From Emcibacter sp. (GTDB taxonomy: Bacteria > Pseudomonadota > Alphaproteobacteria > Sphingomonadales > Emcibacteraceae): a stretch of 64,000 nt of DNA. A model generated the notes under the pieces. That model did not search any database, was not told the origin of the DNA, and saw only the letters and a program-made list of their open reading frames with translations. Of this stretch, positions 17,216 to 25,407 are shown piece by piece; within the stretch, counting starts at the first letter, position 1, and each line of letters begins with the position of its first letter. The DNA lies in the NCBI RefSeq assembly GCF_963675455.1, contig NZ_OY776217.1, positions 62,001-126,000 of the forward strand, read 5' to 3'. Position numbers and translations under genes: made by a program.

Positions 17216-19381
17216 TTAAGAAATCTGTTCCATGATGCAGTTACGGTATGCATCCATGCTGAAACGCCAGCCCGGTGCCACAACATAGGTGGTTTCCGGC
17301 GATTCAATGATGACCGGCCCCATAATGACGTTGCCAGGCGTCAATCGGGTATAATCATAAACCGGGGTCTCCTGATAACCTTCCTCAGGCGACCAGTAGA
17401 CCGGCCGATCCTCCCGCTTTGCACCGGCATCCGGTTCCGGTCCCATGATTTCTCCGGGCGCCATCCGGTCACCGGACGGTTTGATGGCTGCGGTCAGGGA
17501 GAAATTCTCCACATTGATGCCGCCGGACGGAAAGGTCGCCTCAGGTGAATAAATCTCGCCATACTGGCGGGTAAATTCGTCACAGATCGCCTGCACATCA
17601 TCAACACTGTTCAGCTCGACCCTAGGGGTCCGGACCTTGGTCATGTTATACTGGCTGCCGTAGCGCATATTCAGTTCCAGCTGGAACTCCATCTGGTCCT
17701 CATCATAACCTTCCAGCTTCAGGTCCCGGGTCGCCAGGTCCTTGAGTTCCCGGCTTACCGCATTGAAGGATTCCAGATCCGACAGGTAGGACTGACTGCC
17801 CCAGTTAAACAGCTTCAGGGACCGGGACTTGTCCCAGATTTCCTTGATCTGCATGGTGGAGGCACCGTAAGCGCCAAAGACAGAAGACTGGCGCGGTGCA
17901 ATGATCTTTTTCGCCCCGATATAAGGACCGAAACCGCAGGCATGGGCGCCACCAGCACCGCCGCAGGCCAGCACCACGAATGTACGCGGATCATGCCCCT
18001 TCAGCGCCACTTCATTAAATACTTCCTGTCCCATGCGGGCATCCACCAGCCGGCGGATACGATAGGCGGCCTCTTCCACGGAAATCCCCAACGGATCGGC
18101 GACTTTTTTCTGGATCGCTTCGCGGGCCATATCCACATCAAGGAACATCTCCCCGCCGAGATAGTTGTCGGGATTATACAGGCCCAGCACCAAGTCGGCA
18201 TCGGTCACGGTCGGTTCGGTCCCACCCTGGTCGTAACAGACCGGTCCGGGCATGGATCCCGCGGACTGCGGGCCGATTTCCAGTGCATTATCCATCAGTT
18301 CATTGATCCAGGCGATGGACCCACCGCCGGCGCCGATAGACTTTACCTCGATCGCAGGAATGTTCGTCCGCCAGCGGTCAATCACCGGGATAAAGTCATG
18401 GGCCTTGATCTCCCCGTCCTCTATCAGACCGATATCAAACGAGGTTCCGCCCATATCGGTGAAAACAATATTCTCGTCACCGGACAGCTGCCCAAGTACT
18501 GCGGAACCGTGCAATCCTGCCACCGGGCCCGCGTTATGGGTCAGCACCGCCCGGGTCCGGGACGCCTTCTTGGTGCCGCCGGTATTATGCACCAGGGTCA
18601 GCGGTTTTTTATAACCGCCGTCGCGAAGCTCGTTACCCAGCTTGTTCAGTTCGTCCGCCATGACGCCATGAATGTAGCCGTTGACCACCGTGGTCATGGT
18701 GCGGGTATATTCGCCGGCAGTCGGTGAAATGTCGGAAGACAGGATCACCGGCATGGAACCGAGATAATCTTCCGGATATTCTTCCTCGATCACTTCCTTG
18801 ATCAGGCGTTCATGTTCCGGATTGACAAAGGACCACAGCAAGGAGACCACAAACCCCTGCGCTCCGCGATCCACAAGAAGCTGTAGTTTCTCGAGAATCT
18901 CTTCCTTTTTCAGGGGCGCGATCACCTTGCCGCTGTAGTCCATACGCTCACGCACACCGACCACCATGTCATGCTTGATCAGCGGTTCGGGCTTCTGAAT
19001 GCGGGCCTGGTCGCGGCCTTCCTGCCAGCCCAGACCATCGGCCCAGCTGCGGGCACGTCCCACAAAAATGGTATCTTCAAATCCGGCCGTAGTGATCAGA
19101 CCGAGCTTGGGCCCGGTACGTTCGATCAGCGCATTTGTACCGACGGTGGTCGAATAACGCACAGAAGCCACATCGCTGAGAAAATCGCCGACCGCAAGTT
19201 TACGCTGGCGGGCCAGCATGCCCATGCCTTTCATGAAACCGACGGAAAGATCATAATGGGTCGTTGGCGTCTTGCAGGTCTGGGCCTCGCCCTCCCGGTT
19301 GATGCAGAAAAAGTCGGTAAAGGTCCCCCCGACGTCGATACCGACGCTGTAATTCCCTGAGTCTGAAACCATATTTGTCAT
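17216..19381 (-). CDS. ketone carboxylase subunit, HyuA/hydantoinase A family (ApcC-like)
   Basis: ATPase-type subunit, 721 aa, hydantoinase A/oxoprolinase family with an ASKHA-like fold. Seen: phosphate-binding GIDVGGTFTDFF near residue 14, TVGTNALIERTG near 80, VFTDMGGTSFDIGLI near 295 and SIGAGGGSIAWI near 335, then the C-terminal hydantoinase domain. It would activate bicarbonate or the ketone by phosphoryl transfer from ATP. This is the longer of two HyuA paralogues in the operon, as in acetophenone carboxylase where two different HyuA-like subunits coexist. It starts 21 bp after the fifth-subunit candidate and ends 19 bp before the HyuB-like gene. Confidence 0.86.
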   Translation of the reverse strand: MTNMVSDSGNYSVGIDVGGTFTDFFCINREGEAQTCKTPTTHYDLSVGFMKGMGMLARQRKLAVGDFLSDVASVRYSTTVGTNALIERTGPKLGLITTAGFEDTIFVGRARSWADGLGWQEGRDQARIQKPEPLIKHDMVVGVRERMDYSGKVIAPLKKEEILEKLQLLVDRGAQGFVVSLLWSFVNPEHERLIKEVIEEEYPEDYLGSMPVILSSDISPTAGEYTRTMTTVVNGYIHGVMADELNKLGNELRDGGYKKPLTLVHNTGGTKKASRTRAVLTHNAGPVAGLHGSAVLGQLSGDENIVFTDMGGTSFDIGLIEDGEIKAHDFIPVIDRWRTNIPAIEVKSIGAGGGSIAWINELMDNALEIGPQSAGSMPGPVCYDQGGTEPTVTDADLVLGLYNPDNYLGGEMFLDVDMAREAIQKKVADPLGISVEEAAYRIRRLVDARMGQEVFNEVALKGHDPRTFVVLACGGAGGAHACGFGPYIGAKKIIAPRQSSVFGAYGASTMQIKEIWDKSRSLKLFNWGSQSYLSDLESFNAVSRELKDLATRDLKLEGYDEDQMEFQLELNMRYGSQYNMTKVRTPRVELNSVDDVQAICDEFTRQYGEIYSPEATFPSGGINVENFSLTAAIKPSGDRMAPGEIMGPEPDAGAKREDRPVYWSPEEGYQETPVYDYTRLTPGNVIMGPVIIESPETTYVVAPGWRFSMDAYRNCIMEQIS

Positions 19382-19402
19382 CTTGTATTCCCGATATTTT
19401 AC

Positions 19403-20272
19403 CTATCCGTTGAGACAGCCGACCAGAGCCAATGCGGCTTCCAGGTCCGTCTCCGGAGTGAGTTCATTCATTGTGCAATAGAGATAGTTCACATCACCCA
19501 GCTGTTCCCGATAGCTGGCCAGCAGACTGCGGGCCTGATCCGGATCCCCGAAAGGCAGCGGCACACCGATGCCCTCCACTTCCGCTGCAAGCTGTTTGAC
19601 GGCGGCGAAATCAGGGGCGTTCCCGTTTTTGTCGGCGCCCAGCAGGATGAAGGGCACCTTCAGCTTGCCCAGATCGGGCAGGTCCGCGCTGTCATACCCT
19701 TCGACAAAAATACCCACCGGTACACTGAAATAGGATGCCATATTCTTGAGCGTGTTATAGGCCTTGCGCTGGGGCGTCCCTATCCCTCCCTCAAAAAAAC
19801 CAGATCCTTCCCTGAAGAGCAGCAGATCCGGGCGGGATTTGCAGAAAGCCTCGGCCATGGCAACGGTTACAGATTTCAGATCCGCCATATGATCAAGATA
19901 CTCGCCGCCATGAATCGCCTGCGCCAGTGCCAGCGGACCGGCCATGGCGGCAATACAGCCCACATGGTCACGCTCGGTCTGTGACATCCGGCTGAAAGCC
20001 TCGACCGCCACCGCAAGTGAGGTTCCCTCAAGCGGATGTTCCTCTCGGGCGGCATCTATCGCCAGAGAAGAATCAAATCCCAGCACCAGCCCACTGAGAC
20101 CTAGCAGGCGTCCAACCTTGACAAGACTGCTACCCCATAGGGCCGGGTCGGCAGTCATGGAGGAATACTCCAGACCGCCAACCCGGGCTGCCAAAGGTTC
20201 GGCAGCAGAAAGGAGTGCTTTGTCGGCTGACGCCTGACCCGCCAGAAAAGCAGACAGAGCCATACGTGTCAT
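19403..20272 (-). CDS. unassigned carboxylase-operon protein, candidate ApcE-like subunit
   Basis: Protein of 289 aa that I cannot place confidently. Seen: an N-terminal segment with LEYSSMTADPALWGSSLVKV and GLVLGFDSSLAIDAAREEHP, a GPLALAQAI stretch near residue 113, FREGSGFFEGGIGTP near 155 and VPVGIFVEGYD, alternating beta and alpha as in a TIM barrel. This order is weakly reminiscent of uroporphyrinogen decarboxylase/methyltransferase-type barrels. No signal peptide. It lies between the gamma-like subunit (5-bp gap) and the second HyuA-like subunit (21-bp gap). Acetophenone carboxylase has a fifth, loosely bound subunit of about 34 kDa (from memory), close to the roughly 31 kDa predicted here. 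The assignment is by size and position, not by recognised homology. Confidence 0.6.
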   Translation of the reverse strand: MTRMALSAFLAGQASADKALLSAAEPLAARVGGLEYSSMTADPALWGSSLVKVGRLLGLSGLVLGFDSSLAIDAAREEHPLEGTSLAVAVEAFSRMSQTERDHVGCIAAMAGPLALAQAIHGGEYLDHMADLKSVTVAMAEAFCKSRPDLLLFREGSGFFEGGIGTPQRKAYNTLKNMASYFSVPVGIFVEGYDSADLPDLGKLKVPFILLGADKNGNAPDFAAVKQLAAEVEGIGVPLPFGDPDQARSLLASYREQLGDVNYLYCTMNELTPETDLEAALALVGCLNG

Positions 20273-20277
20273 AATCT

Positions 20278-20619
20278 TTACCTTTCGCTCGCGTATTTTG
20301 CCTTCAGGGCGTCAATATCCAGCTCAATCTCGTGGGTGAGCGGATGTCCCGGCGGCAGATATTCATTCTCCAGCATGGTGCCGCAGCCCGGGCAGTAGAA
20401 TTCCACCAGCCGGCAATAGCCTGAATCAGGGGTGAAACTGTAGGTCTTGTCATCCGTCATCGGCGGATGAACTTCCTTCATGTCACGCTCCGCCACCAGG
20501 CACCCTTTTTTATAGTTGTCCCGGGCGGCATAAAGCTCTTGACCGCAGCGGTTACAACACCAGAGCTCCTTGTCCAGATCAATATCGAGGCATTCCGTGA
20601 TATGTACCTTGCTCATCAT
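20278..20619 (-). CDS. acetone/acetophenone carboxylase gamma-type zinc subunit
   Basis: Small protein, 113 aa, matching the acetone carboxylase gamma family. Seen: VHITECLDIDLDKELWCCN at the N-terminus, CxxC pair CCNRCG near residue 24, a second pair CPGCG near 80, and EYLPPGHPLTHEIELDID at the C-terminus. The Cys pairs should hold a structural zinc. This subunit separates true ketone carboxylases from hydantoinases and oxoprolinases, so it anchors the reading of the operon. AGGAGG lies 5 bp before ATG 20619, which overlaps the upstream gene's stop (TGATG); an alternative ATG lies one codon on. It corresponds in size to ApcB of acetophenone carboxylase. Confidence 0.85.
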   Translation of the reverse strand: MMSKVHITECLDIDLDKELWCCNRCGQELYAARDNYKKGCLVAERDMKEVHPPMTDDKTYSFTPDSGYCRLVEFYCPGCGTMLENEYLPPGHPLTHEIELDIDALKAKYASER

Positions 20620-22652
20620 CAAACCTCCTCGAGAATGGCGTTGTTGTATTTGTCGACTGTCATCTTCCAGCCCTCGGGGACCAGAATGGTTGTCTTGGAT
20701 GATTCCACCAGTCCCGGTCCGGCAATCACCACATCCCGTCCCAGCTTGTCCCGCTCATAGATTGGACAATCAACATAATCGCCGGCGCGGCCGGAATAGA
20801 GCTTGCGACGAGCTTTGACAGCAGACGAAATATCTGCGTTGCCCTCGGCAAGTTCCGGCAGATGGTAATGGGGCACCCGGGCCTGAACCATAAGCGCGAG
20901 AGTTGTCAGTTCCAGATCACTGGTTACGGTCTCGCCCATATCCTGAAGGGCGCGAACTGCCTGCGACACGGCCCTGTCAAATTCAGAAACATCCTTGTGG
21001 AAATCTGTTTCCACCGTGATCATGGCTTCCCGGTCACTACCGGCGGAGCGGACAAAAAGCTGCAGTTCGGAGCCAAGCTCCTCTTCCTGGAACCCCTCAC
21101 CGCGCATGTCCTTCACCGCTTCCGCCCACATGGAGGCGACGGCCTGTTCAAGGGTTTCGGAAGCCTGGTTCCGGGCCAGCCTGACACCGGCACGACGATA
21201 ATAAAGATGTCCCGCATCCATCAATGAGGATGAATAGGCGGAAGAGACCGCTGAAAAAGGTGTCATAATAATCTTCTTCACCGAAGAAGCCGCCCCAATA
21301 TCACAGGCATGCAATCCACCGGCACCGCCGTAGGCGACGACGACAGGCTCCACACCCTGGTCAAAATTCTTTGCAACCTTCGAAATCGTACTGCCCATTT
21401 CCCGGTCCACGGTCTGCTTGATACGCCAGGCAGCTTCTTCAACAGAAATTCCCAGTGGTTCGGCAACATCACGGGCAACCACGTCCCGGGCTTTGCCCAT
21501 ATCCAGTTTCATGGATCCGCCGAGGAAAAAGTCCGGATCAAGCACCCCGAGGATCAGGTTGGCATCGGTCACGGTGGGTTTGGACCCGCCCAGGTTAAAA
21601 CAGGCCGGTCCCGGAAGAGCTCCCGCGGATTGCGGACCCACTTTCAGTTCGCCGTCCCTGATATGGGCGATGGAGCCGCCACCAGTGCCGAGCGCCAGGA
21701 TCGACATCATCGGCAAATTGCAGGGAAAGCCTTCCACATCGGGCTCCAGGGCATAACTGGCCTGGCCGTCCTTGACATAACCGATATCAAAGGACGTGCC
21801 GCCCATATCGGTGGAAATCAGATTCCCGATCCCGTACAGCGCACCGATTTCCCGGGCGCCGAGAAGGCCGGCCGCCGGACCGGAGTTATAGGTATTGATG
21901 GCGCGGGTTTTGGCGACCCGGGCCACAGAGGCATTGTTATGACCGATAAACAGGGTTTTTCTATAACCCCGCTGGCGCAGGTCTTCGCCCGCTTTATAGA
22001 GCAACCGGGCAAGTTTGGAATGAATATAGGCATTGAGCACCGCACTGTTCAGCCGCTCCGCCTTCCCCGTACGCGTGGAAATATCTGATGACAGGAAGAC
22101 TGACACCGAGCCCAGATAATCCCGGGGATATTCCCGCTTGATCACCTTGCGGACAAGTTGCTCGTTTGCCGGATTACGTTCACTGTTGGCAAAGGATACG
22201 ACAAGCCCCCGCGCGCCTCTGTCGATCAGAGTTTGCGCCGCCGCCAGTATCTGGTCTTCTTCAGGGGCTTTGGTCACATTACCGCCGCTGTCGGTTTCTT
22301 CATCCAGGCACAGCACCATATCCGGGTCCACCAGCGGAGACTTCCCATCGCCGTCAGCAGTCGGGGCAAGAGCCTCCATTCCGCCGGTGACAATCAGGCC
22401 GATCTTGGCGCCGTCGCGCTGAATGATGGAGTTGGTACCAATGGTATTGGAGAAACGGATAATATCCGTTTCATGCAGCAGGTCCTCGGTGGAAACGCCG
22501 TAGGCGTCTGCTCCGGCCGAAATACATTCCAGAAAACAGATCGTCAGATCATGCGGCGTTGTCGGCACCTTGACTGTTTTTGCATCGCCATCACGGACAA
22601 GAAAACCGTCCGTGAATGTACCGCCGGTATCAATATCAATTGTATACCCCAT
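20619..22652 (-). CDS. ketone carboxylase subunit, HyuA/hydantoinase A family (ApcA-like)
   Basis: First structural gene of the operon, 677 aa, hydantoinase A/oxoprolinase family. Seen: IDTGGTFTDGFLV at the N-terminus, NTIGTNSIIQRDGAKIGL near residue 75, STDMGGTSFDIGYV near 285, LGTGGGSIAHI near 325, and a C-terminal domain ending EGWKMTVDKYNNAI. It is clearly different from the 721-aa paralogue two genes downstream. Two non-identical HyuA subunits plus one HyuB subunit is the acetophenone carboxylase arrangement, whereas acetone carboxylase has one of each. Its ribosome site is GGGAG 8 bp upstream. It begins 60 bp after the TetR gene stop and its own stop overlaps the gamma subunit start. 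Confidence 0.86.
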   Translation of the reverse strand: MGYTIDIDTGGTFTDGFLVRDGDAKTVKVPTTPHDLTICFLECISAGADAYGVSTEDLLHETDIIRFSNTIGTNSIIQRDGAKIGLIVTGGMEALAPTADGDGKSPLVDPDMVLCLDEETDSGGNVTKAPEEDQILAAAQTLIDRGARGLVVSFANSERNPANEQLVRKVIKREYPRDYLGSVSVFLSSDISTRTGKAERLNSAVLNAYIHSKLARLLYKAGEDLRQRGYRKTLFIGHNNASVARVAKTRAINTYNSGPAAGLLGAREIGALYGIGNLISTDMGGTSFDIGYVKDGQASYALEPDVEGFPCNLPMMSILALGTGGGSIAHIRDGELKVGPQSAGALPGPACFNLGGSKPTVTDANLILGVLDPDFFLGGSMKLDMGKARDVVARDVAEPLGISVEEAAWRIKQTVDREMGSTISKVAKNFDQGVEPVVVAYGGAGGLHACDIGAASSVKKIIMTPFSAVSSAYSSSLMDAGHLYYRRAGVRLARNQASETLEQAVASMWAEAVKDMRGEGFQEEELGSELQLFVRSAGSDREAMITVETDFHKDVSEFDRAVSQAVRALQDMGETVTSDLELTTLALMVQARVPHYHLPELAEGNADISSAVKARRKLYSGRAGDYVDCPIYERDKLGRDVVIAGPGLVESSKTTILVPEGWKMTVDKYNNAILEEV

Positions 22653-22712
22653 GAGTACTCCCTTAAAGTCCGCAGCCCTCTGGTGTTTCCGGAGCCGCCT
22701 ATTGTGTTACAC

Positions 22713-23291
22713 TCAGGATCCGCACATGCCATGCATGACGAATTCGATTATTTCATCGTGTATTTCTTCTTTGCTCAGCCCACCCCTGGGATCAAACCAG
22801 CGCAGATACCAGTTGATTGTGCCGAGCATATTGAAAGCCAGAATTTTGGGATGTTTTGTTTTAATTACCCCGTGGGACTGCAACAGGCGAAGCTGTTCAA
22901 CATAGATATCCAGAATTTCCTTCTGGATACGGCGGTTGATTTCCTTCCCCTGGGGCGAGAGCCTTTCTTCATCAATGAAGAAGATTTTGGATTCCCGCTG
23001 GTGCAGGGTTGAGGCCGCAAGATGGGTACGCAGCATACGCTCGAACCGCTCCAGAGGATCCCCTTCACCATAGGCAACCGCGCGCAGCTTTTCCGGAAGC
23101 CCCTTGACGGAATACTCCAGGATAGCAAGCCACAGCTCTTCTTTATTTTCGAAATAGTGATAGACATTGGACACACTCCGGTCGATCGCCTTGGCGATAT
23201 CCCGGATGGACGTCCCAACGTATCCCTTTTCGGAAAATAGATCGATTGCTGTTTCCAAAAGCTCTTCCCTGCGTGTTGTGTTTTCTGACAT
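22713..23291 (-). CDS. TetR-family repressor of the ketone carboxylase operon
   Basis: TetR/AcrR regulator, 192 aa. Seen: an N-terminal helix-turn-helix with ETAIDLFSEKGYVGTSIRDI and SVSNVYHYFENKEELWLAIL (residues about 12-62), then an all-helical ligand domain. It heads the minus-strand operon, 60 bp before the first carboxylase gene, with no obvious terminator between them. The 348-bp region upstream holds three related palindromes (23385, 23442 and 23565) that look like its operators and could control both this operon and the divergent hydrolase/SDR pair. The ligand might be an acyl-CoA or the ketone; this is inference. Confidence 0.87.
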   Translation of the reverse strand: MSENTTRREELLETAIDLFSEKGYVGTSIRDIAKAIDRSVSNVYHYFENKEELWLAILEYSVKGLPEKLRAVAYGEGDPLERFERMLRTHLAASTLHQRESKIFFIDEERLSPQGKEINRRIQKEILDIYVEQLRLLQSHGVIKTKHPKILAFNMLGTINWYLRWFDPRGGLSKEEIHDEIIEFVMHGMCGS

Positions 23292-23384
23292 TCCTCATGC
23301 TCTCCCCTGAAGTTCCCTAAAACCTGAACCTTACGCTTTTCTCTTTGGTCAGAGCAAACAAAAAATAACAAACGTTCGATAAGT

Positions 23385-23402
23385 CTAGATCGTTCGTTCT
23401 AG
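23385..23402. promoter_or_regulatory. putative TetR operator, site 1
   Basis: CTAGATCGTTCGTTCTAG, 7 of 9 base pairs symmetric, in the tetR/hydrolase intergenic region about 95 bp upstream of the tetR start. Shares CGTTCTAG and the outer CTAGA arms with site 2. Confidence 0.6.
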
Positions 23403-23441
23403 TTAATTGATCACGAAAGAAAGTCTTTGTCAACAGAAAAT

Positions 23442-23457
23442 TAGATCGATCGTTCTA
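23442..23457. promoter_or_regulatory. putative TetR operator, site 2
   Basis: TAGATCGATCGTTCTA, 7 of 8 base pairs symmetric. The 16-mer at 23444-23459 recurs exactly inside the thiolase gene at 13054-13069. Its centre is about 57 bp from the centre of site 1. Confidence 0.65.
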
Positions 23458-23564
23458 GGGCAAATGCTCCAATAAATATTCTTTATTTTCAATATGTTGA
23501 AAAAATACAGAAAAATTTTTCTTCTTGCTCTAATTCATTTTTTTGCCTATGTTCCATAGATTAA

Positions 23565-23580
23565 TGGAACGATTGTTCTA
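23565..23580. promoter_or_regulatory. putative TetR operator, site 3, at the hydrolase promoter
   Basis: TGGAACGATTGTTCTA, 6 of 8 base pairs symmetric, 60 bp upstream of the plus-strand hydrolase start and next to a possible -10 element TATTAT (23585-23590). Its left half also forms a separate perfect inverted repeat, GTTCCAT/ATGGAAC (23551-23570). A repressor here would block transcription of the hydrolase/SDR pair. Confidence 0.5.
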
Positions 23581-23639
23581 TCTATATTATAGTTTGTTTA
23601 TGAAAATTATGCTTATTTTACCGGGAGATAATTACGCTA

Positions 23640-24473
23640 ATGGCTTCCCCAGAATCACGCTTCCTGACTTGCCGGGACAGAAACATTCATTTTATGGAAT
23701 GGGGCGATTCCGCCCGAGACACCGTTGTTATCTGGCATGGTGTCACCGGCACCTGCAACGACCATCGGGAGCTGGCGGCCCGACTGTCTGAAGATTACCA
23801 CGTCATCTGCCCGGATTCGCTCTGTTGCGGCCTGTCCGACTGGGCAAAAAACGGCAGCGACACCAGTCTTTCCTTTTATGCTGATATCGCCGAGGACCTG
23901 TTCCGGCAACTGGGCAAAACATCCCTGCGCTGGATCGGGTCATCAAAGGGCGGAGGGCTCGGAATAGTGCTTGCCGGCCGGGACAACGGCCTCACCATCG
24001 GCCATCTTGTCCTTAATGATGTAGGCGTCGGACTTGACGAAAAATTCCGCCTGGCGCTGGCCAAATCGCTGGCCTCCCCGCCGATCTTCGAGAAATACCA
24101 GGATTTTGACAGCAAGGTCCGCAACTTCCTGACCCGAATGGGGCTGGAACTGAGCCCGCAGAAATGGCACGAACTGATCCACAGCTGGTCCCGCCGGACC
24201 GACAACGGAAGTTTCACCTATCATTATGATCCCAGGCTGGCCGTTCAATTCGCGGAACATCCCGAAGATTTCGACCTCTGGAACTATTATGACCTGGTGA
24301 CGGCCAAAACCCTCTTGGTCCGGGGATCGCATTCCATCGTGCCCGATGAAGAAGCCCGAATGATGGCTGAAAGAGGACCCTGCTGCAGCCTGTTAGACCG
24401 TCCCGGCGGCCATGTCAGCCTGATGGACAAAGTTGAAGAACAGGATGTCATACTTGAATTTTTGAAAAACTGA
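23640..24473 (+). CDS. alpha/beta hydrolase
   Basis: Cytosolic alpha/beta hydrolase, 277 aa. Seen: HGVTGTCNDH near residue 37 (oxyanion loop), CPDSLCCGLSDWAK near 61, nucleophile elbow IGSSKGGG near 100 (Ser in GSSKG), and catalytic His in PGGHVSLMD near 260. The usual G-x-S-x-G motif is kept. The elbow Lys is less common than the His, Met or Gln seen in many relatives. The class spans C-C hydrolases, esterases, haloalkane dehalogenases and dienelactone-type enzymes, so the substrate is open. GGGAG lies upstream of the start. It is divergent from tetR behind operator-like site 3 and is followed after 12 bp by an SDR, so it belongs to the same regulon. Confidence 0.82.
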   Translation: MASPESRFLTCRDRNIHFMEWGDSARDTVVIWHGVTGTCNDHRELAARLSEDYHVICPDSLCCGLSDWAKNGSDTSLSFYADIAEDLFRQLGKTSLRWIGSSKGGGLGIVLAGRDNGLTIGHLVLNDVGVGLDEKFRLALAKSLASPPIFEKYQDFDSKVRNFLTRMGLELSPQKWHELIHSWSRRTDNGSFTYHYDPRLAVQFAEHPEDFDLWNYYDLVTAKTLLVRGSHSIVPDEEARMMAERGPCCSLLDRPGGHVSLMDKVEEQDVILEFLKN

Positions 24474-24485
24474 AGGAGTTGAAAT

Positions 24486-25262
24486 ATGGGACGCGTAGAC
24501 GGGAAAATCTGCCTTGTGACCGGGGGTGCCAACGGCCTCGGCGAGGCCATGGTACGCCTTCTGACTGAAGAAGGGGCAACGGTCATCCTGACCGACATTG
24601 ATGTAACCGGCGGGGAAAAACTTGCCACCGAGATCACCCTCGCCGGCAAAGAAGCCATGTTCATAAAACATGACGTGACCGATGAAGCCGCATGGGAAAG
24701 CGTATTCAGCGCCCTGCTCGACAAATACGGCAGGCTTGACGTGCTGGTCAATAATGCCGGCGGCGGCACCTATAACGATCTTGAGACGCTGTCGCTGTCC
24801 GACTGGCGCAAGATCATTTCGCTGAATATGGACAGCACCTTCCTCGGCACCCAGATGGCGGTCAGGGCCATGAAGGAAACCGGCGGCGGCTCCATCATCA
24901 ACCTGTCCTCTGTCGGCGGCATTGTCGGCTCGCCCAACCTGGTGGCCTATTCCGCCGCCAAGGCCGGGGTCAAGCTGTTCAGCAAATGCGCCGCAATCCA
25001 CTGCGGCCAGAAGGGTTATAACATCCGTGTCAATACGGTGCATCCGGGCCTGATCAAAACCGCTTCCGGCATGGAAATGGCGGAAAAGGCCACCGGCATG
25101 ACCCCGGAACAGGCGGAAGCCGCCTTCTCCGCCCTGCATCCGATCGGACGCATCGGCCTGCCGCACGAGATCGCCACCGCCGTGCTTTATCTGGCCAGCG
25201 ATGAATCCAGCTTCGCCACCGGCGCGGAATTTGTTATTGACGGCGGCTATACGGCAATCTAA
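24486..25262 (+). CDS. short-chain dehydrogenase/reductase
   Basis: Classical SDR, 258 aa. Seen: TGGANGLGEAM near residue 12, Asp after strand 2 (ILTDIDVT) suggesting NAD(H), VNNAGGGTYND near 88, catalytic Ser in INLSSVGGIVG near 140, YSAAK near 155, and GAEFVIDGGYTAI at the C-terminus. It follows the hydrolase by 12 bp with AAGGAG upstream, and a hairpin terminator follows at 25291. It is presumably induced together with the ketone carboxylase operon through the shared TetR sites. A role in making the ketone from a secondary alcohol is plausible but not shown by sequence. Confidence 0.85.
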   Translation: MGRVDGKICLVTGGANGLGEAMVRLLTEEGATVILTDIDVTGGEKLATEITLAGKEAMFIKHDVTDEAAWESVFSALLDKYGRLDVLVNNAGGGTYNDLETLSLSDWRKIISLNMDSTFLGTQMAVRAMKETGGGSIINLSSVGGIVGSPNLVAYSAAKAGVKLFSKCAAIHCGQKGYNIRVNTVHPGLIKTASGMEMAEKATGMTPEQAEAAFSALHPIGRIGLPHEIATAVLYLASDESSFATGAEFVIDGGYTAI

Positions 25263-25290
25263 GCAACGATCCGGGCAAACCACCCCTGAA

Positions 25291-25333
25291 GGAGAAAAAG
25301 CGGCTGACTGTTAAAAGCCGTTTTCTCTCCTTT
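25291..25333 (+). terminator. terminator after the hydrolase/SDR pair
   Basis: GGAGAAAA then CGGCT (25291-25305) pair with AGCCG then TTTTCTCTCC (25316-25330), with TTTGT following. It lies 29 bp after the SDR stop. Confidence 0.7.
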
Positions 25334-25350
25334 GTCATCTCAATCGGAAT

Positions 25351-25382
25351 AATTTGGCCGTGGAGGTGCGCTGCCAATGGAA
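25351..25382 (+). repeat. dispersed 32-bp hairpin repeat, copy A
   Basis: Starts AATTTGGCCGTGG and ends GCTGCCAATGGAA. It matches copy B at 47083-47114 in 27 of 32 positions and can fold with a TTGGC/GCCAA stem. Relative to copy B one stem pair changes from T-A to C-G, a compensatory change. It lies between a terminator and the end of the small gene at 25408. Confidence 0.5.
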
Positions 25383-25407
25383 ACCCAGAGTCTCTTTCCG
25401 GAGTATG

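Noticed and set aside
15109..22652. Reading the HyuA/HyuB genes as hydantoinase or 5-oxoprolinase
   Set aside because: The family allows it, but the gamma-type zinc subunit, two different HyuA genes and the CoA ligase/thiolase tail fit a ketone carboxylase better.
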